A stretch of DNA of 64,000 bases, taken from Atopsyche davidsoni (taxonomy: Eukaryota; Arthropoda; Insecta; Trichoptera; Hydrobiosidae). Position 1 is the first letter of the stretch. Each line of letters opens with the position of its first letter. The stretch is taken from assembly GCA_022113835.1 (NCBI GenBank), contig JAILWY010000019.1, positions 124,001 through 188,000 of the forward strand, written 5' to 3'. The notes under the pieces are model-generated. The model was given only the letters and a program-made list of their open reading frames with translations, ran no database searches and was not told the DNA's origin. The translations under genes were made by a program, and so were the position numbers. This document shows positions 11,101 to 23,100 of the stretch, piece after piece.

Positions 11101-14100
11101 CAACTGCCGACCTAAAGAAATATATTTTTAAAATATCCAAACACAGATCTCGTGAACGACCACCGTAGAATGTAAATTAGTAATGAATATTCGAAATTAC
11201 ATGTAATAGCAAAATAATTAATCCTGTTTGAGATGTATTTTCATAAGAAAAATATAAACAGAATTTCTGAATTACTAATGATAACAAGTACAGATTTCCA
11301 CTTGAAGTAAAGTTAGAAGAAGGTCTAGGCTGCTGTGGAAGTTTTTACGCAGTCTCCTCACTTGAAACTCATTTATAGAAAGGTGCCCTATTGCATTTGT
11401 CCTAAACATCTGTTTCTTCGGTTCGCTTCATCTATCCCCTTATGCGACGTCATAGATCGAGTCCTGCAGTAGCTCCAGGGCCAATGGGCCATCAATTGCA
11501 GCTCGTTAACCTCGGGGCAACCACCGCCGGCGTGCATCACTTCCCCGGCCAGCAAGTCCCTTCCACGGTAGCGACTCGATCTTGACAATCGACACAATTT
11601 ACGATTCTGTCTCCTCCAAATATCTTAAGCTTCAACTATTTTATATATATATATTTATCTAATTTTTTTTATAAATGTGTATTTTATAAATTTTTGTTTT
11701 ATTTTAGTTTGTAAAAATATATTGTTGGTGTTAGATAATGCGCGTGTACAGCGGCCAGTCGTGCGCGGTATGGTATTCCTCTCGCCAAGCACTCCGGTTC
11801 CAGTCTGGAGACAGTGCCCTTTGTTCCAGGCGTCACGCCCTGCCCGAGGTCGCCGTATGTCCATATAGGTCAAAACCGTTGCTATTGTTATCATCAGCCA
11901 GCGCTCGCTCTACTGTTGCTGCACTTAATTATATACATATAGTGACACATTACAGTGTGTCTTTACTTCTAGGATTATTTGTTACTGCACGCGTCCGTGG
12001 GTCATTACACATGCGCGAACAGTTGAACCCTTAGATTTTATCTTGTGTACATATTAAAATTATTGCATTTTTCTGTAACAGGAGCAAATCTTATTGCTGT
12101 TTTGGTTTATCTGTACTAATACTAATATTGCCAATCAAAGACCGCCAGACGACGGTCTTTTTGAAAAGATAAAAACTTTTAAGTAATGTAAAAAAAAACA
12201 ACTCTGTGGTGCTACATTCGCGTCATGTTTTTTCTTGACCGAGATCCTGGCCAATAATCGACCCAATACGCGAAAAGCGATTCAACTCAGGTGCCAGCGG
12301 GCCCTCCTGGGATCGGCAGATTGCGTTTGCCAAAGGTGAAAACCTGTCCGGGGCTCCTGCAATGTTCTGAATTCCACTGCAGTGAGGCTCAGCGCATACC
12401 ACAAGACACATTTCAGCGTTCCGCTATTTCAGCTTGTCTTCTTCGACATTCAACGAGTTTTTTTTCAAGGAACCCTTTATATGCAAAATAGTGGATTTGC
12501 AAACGTATTACACGTTACTTGAAACTTTTTTAGGGTCTTATTTCATGTCGAATATTTTTGACATGAAACATTGACGTATTAACAGGAGATTGCTAAAAAA
12601 TAAGGAAATAAGAAATGAAAGAGAGGATAACGTAAAGGTTGTATCCACCAATATATAGTGCACTCTTGGTTTTACTGTACCATAAGTCGTCGATTGCTTG
12701 TTGTTATCATAAGGGTTTCGTGGCTTTATTGTCTGTTGTTGGTCGGTTGTCGGTTGCTGGAAGTTCTGAATCCAGTCTAAGTTCACAAATAAGATCTTCG
12801 TATTACAGTTGTGGTCATGCTTTTTCTCCACATCGGCTATAATAAATGACAACCGGTGTTAACAATGGATTTGTTCGAAAGTCATAAAGAAATATGGGAA
12901 CTATGTTGTGTTATAATGGTGAATACTTTGTAATAGTTCAATTGATACGCACTGATTAAATTTATACAATAATGCTTTCCTAACCCTTTAAAACATTAAC
13001 TTCATAATTTTACGAGGCGACGACAGAATAAATCTGTAATATAAAAGTAATACATCAAATGTAAACTGCAGAAATGAAAAAAAAATACCACTGCTATTCA
13101 TAGAAAGTAATTCGGAGTATTTTTCTTTAATTTAATTCAATATATGTATATTTACTGAAACCATCTGTTTGCACCTGAAAGTTCCCAAGTAATGCGCAAA
13201 TACACACGATGCACTCCAATGTCATGAATCACATAATTAGGTGACAACGCACCCAAAACACCTAACATTTCCAAAACACAACCAAACTTCAATGTTTTTT
13301 TTTAACGATCTTCTTATGATATGAATGCAGAGTTCTAAGGTAATCTTAACTGGCAGCCAACCAAGAGAGACTTATGTTTAGATACATTAATTTCATTTTC
13401 TGTAAAAATTGGTACATTTAATAATTCGTTCAAATCGATCACATTTGTTCAATCAAGCAGTGATTATAATATAGTTTTTTTCTGAAATTTTAAAAACATT
13501 CCCTAGGTTATATTTTTTTCGTTTTCACTGTTATAATTACCTTTGATGTGTATTCAAATGTACATTCGCACTTTGAGATTATTTAAAAGTTGATATCTAG
13601 TCTATCACGTTGATGGTATTTTATAATTTATGATGGTCCTAATCTTAGGACCATCTTAGGATTGAAAATTATTCAAGCTGGGAGTCGAAAACCGTTATGA
13701 TATATCCAAGATATGGCGTCATTAGTATTTGTCAGTGTCTATGGTCAGGTGAGACTTTGCAGAGGAATGCAACCAACTTCTTCGTTGTTTTGTATTCCGT
13801 CATCTCTGCACTACACGCAAGAGGTTTGCTTAAAATATGCTTATTGGCAAACAGGAAAATTACACTTTTTGGGATATATAATAAATAAGTATTGTATTAA
13901 AAAAAGATCCAAGATTTTTTTTTTTACATTAATTTACAAAAGTTCTTGAGCTATGCTTACAATGCAGTATGCTGCTATCTCCTGATCCAGGCACAGGTTG
14001 CGAGGCTTACAAGTTGTGGCTTAGGTGGTAGCGTTCATGAATTTCTATATTTACGTTATTGAGTTTGTATAGGGAAAAATATTTGCAAAAAAACTTTGAG

Positions 14101-17100
14101 TATTGTACTCGTATTACACACAATTTTATGATATGCCTTTGGACACACCGTATATTGAACGCATTATAACCGATTCGTTCACACAGGTTAACGATTGGAA
14201 TGACAGACTTTGGAAAAAAATATATTTGATGTGTATGAAATGTTTTTCAAATATCTATATTCAATTATACTTCTATTTCCAGCTCGGCTTGTGTAAAAGT
14301 AAAAATCATTTTAATTGTAATTTTCACACAAGTTCTCGCAAACGTAGGAGCCAACCACCGATGCATGATGACGGTACGGAAACCACCAACGTATGATGTC
14401 AGTGGTGTCTACAAGAAAAACACGACCATTCCATACTCACTCGACAGGCCAAAGTATCAACCAAAAACAACTTGCTACTTAAAGTACTTTAATCACAAGT
14501 ATAAAAATATGTTATTGCCGTTTTAGAAGCTACGGTCTACCATTCGTGATGAATGTTTATAACTATTTCCATATTGAAAAACAAACCTGTGGACGGTAAC
14601 GTTGTAGAGTGTAGGTGTAGACGCTCGAGCTCGATCGTTTCATTCCTGGCATCTGTGCTGTGTCAACTCACCGCATTGACACGCATTAGTAGCTTATTGG
14701 GTGGTGTTCAATTAGTAAGAAGTACACATTACTTATTTCAATAAATCTTCAAGGTTCAATATTTTTAATACAATTTGTTTTATTTTTAAACCAACATCTG
14801 TATTTATATAAACAAACTAACATCTGTATTTATAATTTAAAAAAATAAAAGGATATTAAACCGAAGACACTAAAGCGCACTACTGACAACCAATCAACAA
14901 ATTTCATGTCTCCGTGACCCATGGTTTTAGTCAATATTTTGCGAAAAATCTAGTGCGCCATTAAAAATACCAAATTTAAAAATTTAGATACATTTATTCT
15001 TATAAAGACGACATTTTTATAATTCTTAGAATTTAACTTTTAACATGAGATATATGTATTTTCCTGAGTGAAGTTGAGGCATTTAGGAGTTCATAAAATA
15101 AAAATTTATGTTACAAGAATCCTAAGCATTTAAGAATTATTTTTTTTACTACTTCCTGTGCACCTCTTGGCACAGTTGTCAGGTGTATTTTCAATAAGAA
15201 TGGAAATGTATGCTAAATTCAGAATTAAATACTTTGAACATCGTTGCCATTATCGTCGTTGCTGATTTATAAACATAATTAAATAACAAAAATATGTCTT
15301 ACAAAACAAATACAAAAATCCTTACTCACAACATACTTAGGAAGTACTGAATCAATTTCCATGATTAATCACCCTTGAGTCGTTCGTAAACAATTGATAA
15401 ATTTTACATATACCTCGCAACAAATCTTTAAGCTCGATGCCAATTAGTTTATATAATAATTCCGCGTGTTAGTTGACAGGTCTACGGATTTCTTTACTTG
15501 GTGGGTAGAACTGGCTATTTTTGCTTCCCACATTTTCCTTTTGAGTGCATAATATTTATTACCATGAAGAAAAATCAGACAGTATGCACAACTGACATCT
15601 TTTGTACTAAATAAAATCGAATAATAAAAATACAAAATTTCATGATCAATTTCATGTCAAATATAAAAATCTGTAGATTATAGTGAGTAAGTTTTCGAAC
15701 CTATATATTGTATTAATGTATTGATTGCAATGTATATTTATTAAAAAAATGTATTCTATTTTATGATAATTTACAACAGTTGTTTAGGCTATGCTTACAA
15801 TACGATATGTTGCTATCCCCTGATCCTGCGCGCAGGTCGTGGGGCTTGCAAGGTGTGGCTTGGGTGTTAGAGTACATGGATTTCTCTATTTTATTTATTG
15901 AGTGTGTAAAAAGTTTAAAAAAACCCTTTACTCGAATATTAGGTTAGAAAATGAATTATCGATTCTTGAGATGTGCGACATTGGCGGATTGTAATTGTCG
16001 AGGCGCCCTTGGGCCCAGTGGCGCGGCGAGGCGCGCGGCTGACGTCACGAGCTGCGTCGAGGCGGAGGAGCCGAGGCTCGCGGGGAGTCGATGAGGTCGC
16101 CTCTAAACAACCCGAGCTCTTGTGCCTCATTTATGGGTGAATATGCATCAATATTCGATTCTAATTCATTAAAAGTTAGTTATTAAAGTAAAGAGGCCTC
16201 TACACACGTAGCAACAAATCGTGCCACCAACTTGCAGCTAGCCAATAGCGTCCCTTTATTTTTTGTGTTTTTTTTTATAGTTTTGACTAAGTAAACAACA
16301 CAATGCGGGACGCTATTGGTTAGCTGTATGTTTTTTGGGTCGATTTGTTGCTACGCGTAGAGGCCTGAAGTCAAAATAATTTCAAAAATTCAGTTCTCGC
16401 CGTTTATCCCTCTATAGCAATTTATGAAATAACTATCAAATATGTTCAGTCGTCGATTCTCACGATTGAACAACGCGTTTCATACATACGACGTCTTTTT
16501 GCAAATTCCAACGATCCAAACTCCAACTCCGATTCACTCTACTTCGATTCCAACTCCAACGATCCGAAGTAGAGTGAACAATAAGTAGAAAGGCGATATC
16601 AACCACATACGCTATCAAATATAGATTTGCAAAGATGTACTGCACTTGAAATATACATTGTAAATAGTAAAGGGAGAGTGATTTTGGGTTAAGTTTGAAT
16701 GCGACAGCCACGAATCGTGTTTCTTATACTACTAATAAAAGTACGACCTTTCGGGGATGCACCTACCCGGACTCTGTGGAAGCCAATGATCTGAGGAAAA
16801 ATACAAGGCATATTGCTGTGACGAAAGACTCTGTTATAAATAAATTCTCACCTTATTCAGAACTGAAAGAGGCGCGACTTTGAAAATAGTAAATTATTTT
16901 GTTTGTGAGTACATAAGGCACACGAAATAATTACAACAACGTACTGACTTATCTAATTGTAAAATTTACTAATTGTGAACTTGGTTGTCATATGGTATTG
17001 CAGAGTGTACCAACTGTTTTTCGAATACTTTATCCGTGAAGGTTCTCATTATCATGGTGCTCACGTTCAGTGTCGTCAGTTGAAATGCGGGGATGACGCA

Positions 17101-20100
17101 AAATGTCGCCACTTCAATGCAAATGTATGACTCTAATTTCTTAGAAAAACACTTTAATTACAATCGAGAGTTTCATGCAACCGCATGTGTCATTCAACCG
17201 TGGCAGAGTTTGCAATCAGTGGCATCAGAAAAAGGCGTTTAAGAAAACCTATACAATGATTGAGTAAACATTTCTACCAACAAAATTATTACTTTAAACA
17301 TTGGTACTTATGATGGATTTATAAAACGATCAGATATATAATGTATATACCACTACTAAGAAACATATCAGTACTTTTTTTTATTATAAACAAAATAGTG
17401 AGAAGTGCTATTGGCGTTAACAATAACACGAATTCCAAACATCCTCTCTAATCTCAAAACATTACCAATGCTTGAAAGCGTAGATTTTGTATGAATGTCG
17501 AATGTATTATTCAACTGAAGCGAAACTTTTTGCCTTCCCGTTCCGACCCAGGGGCATTGTTGATATTTGCGAAATGGCCGCTACGTGCCCCGCAGCCATT
17601 CCGCGGGTTCGCCACGCCTCGCCAGAACTTCTGATGTCTGCAGTACAATACAAAACATGCTTCCGAGAAAACAGACTGGAGGGGCGGAAGCACGATCACT
17701 ACGAATCGAAGTGTTCTGGAAACTGGTAACAGCCTGCTACAGTGCGTTCCGGCCCATGCCAGATTTTAAATTAATAAAAGCATGGTTCACCAATGCCTGG
17801 AAGCAATGACCCGACCCTACCTTAACGCTTGTATCTCGTTCAACGTATGGAGGATAGAAGATGAGATGGTTATTCGGTAAACCTAAAATTTTATTTTAAT
17901 TGAAATTTAGAGAATAGAAAGCGAAATGTAATAATATTTATTTGAGACTTACATAAAAAAAAATACTTTATAAAGTATTAAATTTAATTACTTGTAGAAC
18001 TCTTTGTATGCCACTTCAGCTGTGAATAAATATAGTTTAAAAAAAACTAATAAGGTTTGTCTAAAATATCGGTACTATTAACACAAATGAGGTCGTGCAC
18101 AGCGTTTTCATGTTATTTACAAATGCTACTACTCAATGTACTCACTTATTTCGCAGTTTAGTGTACATTAGTTTTGAATAAATGAATGTAGTGTGCAGTA
18201 CGTATCGCAACACAGCGCCGAGTCACTTCAGACACAATACCAAGATGGGTAATTCTTGCTGCTTGGCCGCTCTTGCATGTTGCCTGAAGCTTCTAGCCAA
18301 GGCCACCGAAATAATCTCCAGTGATTATCACCTGTGCGAAGTGAGCACGCGTCGGGCCCGAGCCACGGCGGAGATGAACGCAACCAGCTCAGAAACAAGT
18401 TGGCCGAAGCACCGACGTCGGCCCGGATGCAAATAACATCTACTCAAAAACGAACAACACTATACCGCTTGACAACTTATCACAATTATTGTGGAAATCG
18501 TGATTGCAATCACGATGTTGGAAACGTCGAAACACGGCAAACAAGATGCTCAGTGCTTCGTGGACTCGTTCTTTTTCGCGACCAAAACAAAGTAAATAAC
18601 TGAAAGGATACAAAATATACTTGTAATAAATATTGTTATTTTATATAATAAATCCGATTATATAATTAACCTGAACCATTTTGTAATCGTTTTAAAATTC
18701 TATAATTGATAAATCCCCTGACCTTCTTGGTCTCTTACATACGTCCAAGTAGGTTTTAGACACGTTAGATTTGTTAGTAAACAAATGAATATGAAAGATT
18801 TTATTTAAAAAAAAAAAAAAAAGAAAAACTGAACACGCATGAAAACTGCCTAAATTTTTGAACTACTACTATACAATCAATTGTATTATGTGTACACTAT
18901 CTACGAGTATGGATACCGCTGGAATTCTCAGGCTAGATACGAGATGTTTACAGTTGAGTGTTTTTTTTTTTTATCTATATGGAACTGCGCTGATAACAAT
19001 TTCAAATAAGATAAAGGTACGAAAAGCTGCATAAAATCACCTGTAAATATGTACCTGCAATACGTTCAGCAATTCTTCTAAAATAGACGACACGAACCTG
19101 TCCGTCCTCCACTTGGAGCCAGGAGCATCTCGCAGCGCTGCGCCCGTATAGCTGTCGATCCACCTAGGTCGCTGCACGGGAAAACATCGGGAAGGGTTCT
19201 TATTATTATTGATTTATATAAACTTCATTTTAAATCCAAGTGATTTATCAGATTCGAAAATAAGACCCGGGGGGCTCGCTTGCGATAGAGATGCCCACGT
19301 CGGCCAACGAACGTGCAGATTGCATTCTTCTTTTTAAGCGACGACGCACGTCAACTTTATTATTTGATCGGACGTGCTATTGTTACTAATCCAGTTGCGA
19401 CCCGACCGTATTCATAATATTTTGATTGGGAAATTCATTTGTTTTCTTTAGAAATTGCTTTTATATTTTTACATTGCCATTGATTTATAATTAAACATTC
19501 ATATATCGTATGTCTCCATTACATCGCGTGGTTTTAAGCACTATCATATTTTAAAACAAATTCAAATATTTATGTTAAAAAGTTAGTTTGGTTTAAAGAA
19601 AACATTAGTTATATAATTATTTATAAAATACTAAAAAGAAAGCTACTCGGATGTACTGATAAGCCACACACATTGGAGCTTCACTCGCCGTCGTGGGCCT
19701 GGAGGTGCGTCCTGCCAGTCCAAGTCCGCTCGGATGCGTTCACTCAAAGTCGTGCGACTTATCAATGCATCTTGAAGCCGGATAGACTTAACGTAAAACG
19801 CACTTCATTAATACATATACAATACTCATTCGTACCGATCTGTCAAGTTTGTTCACTTTGCACTGTCGGCTATCTCCTGGCGATAAGATTTCATGCGTCC
19901 TGAATTTTTAATTATAAATAATACATGTTTTTTTACCAGTAAACAGAGGCGCACGCGCATCATGTTTATTCTTTTGACCTGCTTGACATTGAATGCAATC
20001 CATGAATGATGGCTCGATAGCGCAGTGATAAGAATTTCAGACTTCCGCTGGCGATGCAGGAGTTCGAGACTACTGCTGTTCCTACACGCGCAGTACACGA

Positions 20101-23100
20101 TTGTTCTTTCTGTCACTGCATATTGTGTATTATTTTATATTTACATCTTAGGGAGTCAACCATGTGATAGTCGATAAATATTCAGTGGGGCTATGTTTTA
20201 TGCTATGTGAAGCTTTACAGTTACTCCAAAATTACAAATGTGGATTTCAGTGGTTATTCATAAAGATACCGATGTATGATATTCACGATGTTTGTTCAGT
20301 TGTTATAAGTTACCTTTGAATTTGAATTTTAAGGATCATTATATCATTTTTAATAATCAGAACTTTTTGACACGGCTATCTCGACAGCATGGTAGTTGTG
20401 CAGTTCGCAATGCTGAGCACGCTATAATCGCCTCAGAAGAAAGCTCCGCGCGCTTGGCGCCAGTCTCTTCGACGGAAGCTGTGTCTCGCATTCCCGACTG
20501 TTATTTACTGCACGCATTTCATCTTTATATGGGAAAGACACACCCGAAGAGAAAAAACTTATGTCTGTGTGGACTCGATGCAGAGTAATTATCAACAAAT
20601 GCTCCAATGACAATTGTATACTTCGTAGATGTGATTCGAATTGTATACGTTTCATGATGTTGGGGTATATTTTATTCGGCAACTTCAAACCGAGGCAAAG
20701 GCAAACCTTTGATAAAGCGGAAACTACGAATAAATATTCTTCCAGATACTGCATTCAGTTCCACAAGCATAACGTATCGCTCAGTACAAACTGGCGGCGA
20801 GGGCGCACAAGATCTCTCTTGTGCATTCACTGCACGGAAATAAAAACACTGCGAGCAGTCGCCGCCGTGAATGACGCAGTCGTCGGCGCCGTTCGCGGGA
20901 GAGCGCGGCCCGCCTCGCTCGCAAGCTTTGTTTTTATTACAGCTCTCGACATGGAGCCCTCTGCACTCTCATTTACTATGAGAGTGTATGTACTTCTTTA
21001 ATGAAAATGTAAACGGATTTTCATTCGCACGCATTCCATTTCAGCAGCATCTGTGATAACACTGCGTCCATGTAAATATACAGCTAAACGATAATGCAAC
21101 CGTGCACAGCTTCGTCATAACCGCGCGGGGGTTACAAAAAATAATTTATATATGATTTAACTTTATTAAGTAATTTAATTTATAAAATTGTTTCTAATTA
21201 AATTATTATCTTTCTTTTCACAGGTAGCACGACTGACCTGACGCCCACCCTTATCGGAATATATGACTCGTTTTTGGAACCTCCGTCCCAGTCGACCGAC
21301 GGAAGTCTTCTCCGAAAACCTAAGGAATCCAAAACGTCTAAAAAGTATGAGAGCGAGTGCGCGATGGCCTCTTCAACCTCCAGTTCCAGTTCTAGTTCCA
21401 AAGACCCCAGACTGATTGCCGGCAGCGTCAGACTTCCCGGTTTATCCGAGGAAGGAACCTCAAAAGCTGACACTCGAGTCTTACAACCGTCAAACAAAGA
21501 CACCGCAGACTCCAAAATGAGTTATGTGAGCAGGTTTAAAAGTTTTACCATGAGAAAAGGTAACAACGAATCGCAAGATGAAAATACGGAAGATAGACAG
21601 GAAAGTGATAAACTGAGTATTGGTGGAAAAGTTCCCGTTGTGAAAGCGAACGATGTGAAGAGCTGTGATGGACGAGTGAAGGTGGTCCCCCAAGTGAACA
21701 GTGAAATTATCGTGAAGGTCGAGAAGACTAGGAAGCATTGGTTGGAAAAAGCCGCGAGCAGCTCTAGTAGTTTTGAAAATCTATCTCCTAATGTGAAGAG
21801 GATGCTCAGCAGCGCTGGCGCCGAGAGCTCGGGCCCCAAAGCAGCTGCGGTTCCTCCTAAGAAAGGGCCCGGATCAGCGGGACTTACGAGGTCTTCTTAC
21901 AGGTCCACAAAGCAGTCCAACATTCCTCTCATGGGAGCAACTTCAAAAATAACCCAATCCGGAGTCGAGATCGTCTCCACCGCTGACATCTACGATAGGC
22001 CGAGCGACACAACTTCCAGTCTGACAAGAATCAACCTAAATGGTTCCAGCGGGAGATTCGTTCCACCGGCCACTTATAGCGTATCTAGCTTCTCGCCGGA
22101 AAAAAAAACAAAAGTTGCTGAAGTAATAGAAAACCCTTCTGCATATGATGTACCTCTAAATACTTCTGCTATTTATGATATACCCATCAACAAGAAACCA
22201 GTAACAGTGGATACCAAGCAAGCGGCTAAATCACGTATAACTAACGCGCACATAGAGAATACTATTAAATCACTCGTTCATAGTAATGATATAGAAATGA
22301 TAGATTCTCCTGATAACATTGACACAAGAAGGCCAGAAGCAAAACCTACAAGCCTTCATATGAGTCCAACGAAAGATCCAGTTAGAGACGTGGCAGATAC
22401 CAAGCCAGATTCCAAATATAAACAAAATCAAGAGTTTGGTAATCTAATAGTCAATGAGTCACCCAATGATTTTCCTGAAACTACAAGCAGCACTGGAAAT
22501 TTGAAAATGTCTACCCCGACCCAACAGGAATCAAGATTAAATTTGCCTGGCTGCGTACAAGTTCCTAGGCCTCTCTCGATGAGTTCCATTGCATCTTCTA
22601 GTTCCACCTCCAGTAGTGGTGTCCAGAATAAAGGCGGAGTCAACTCGGCATACCTTGCTTCTATCGAGAGCTTAGACGATCATAGTGATGTTGATAATAA
22701 GCTAGCGTATGCCAAGAGTGCGAGATTAGTGCAGGCAGCTTCTACTACAGTGAACGATGGAGGTAAGATTCCTACATCGAACCTATTTTTTTTGCACTAT
22801 ATACTATTAGTGGATGTAAATCAAAATAGGGAACCAAAACACATTGCCACAAATATACACACAATTATCTAAAATTGCCACATGGGATGTTCAGAAGCCA
22901 AACGAGATCAAACAACACTCAAGTATTTGTGCAGTTTATTTATAAACTTTTAAGAAAGATTGAAGTATATTTTTTATCCAATCTAGTTTATCACTCCATA
23001 TTTATTAACTTAATGCCTTCAAATAATTTGGTTATAATTTTAAGATTTCAAATTTTAATGAATTTTCTTATAAATCTAATGGTAGTGCTTTTTGCGCACA

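Larger units (their letters stand above)
8162..21223 (+). other. RhoGEF intron 1 (13 kb)
   Basis: Bounded by GTATGT and TTTTCACAG. It contains an inverted TG/CA-rich repeat (9188-9390), a nearly intact mariner (9412-10687), two copies of a dispersed repeat, a MITE-like hairpin, CpG-rich islands and a tRNA-derived SINE-like sequence, each listed separately. From 10690 to 13630, and from 16600 to 20000 apart from small GC-rich patches, I see only AT-rich sequence with short chance frames. Confidence 0.7.

Noticed and set aside
20011..20080. A functional tRNA gene
   Set aside because: A and B boxes are present but stems do not pair as a cloverleaf; listed as SINE-like instead.
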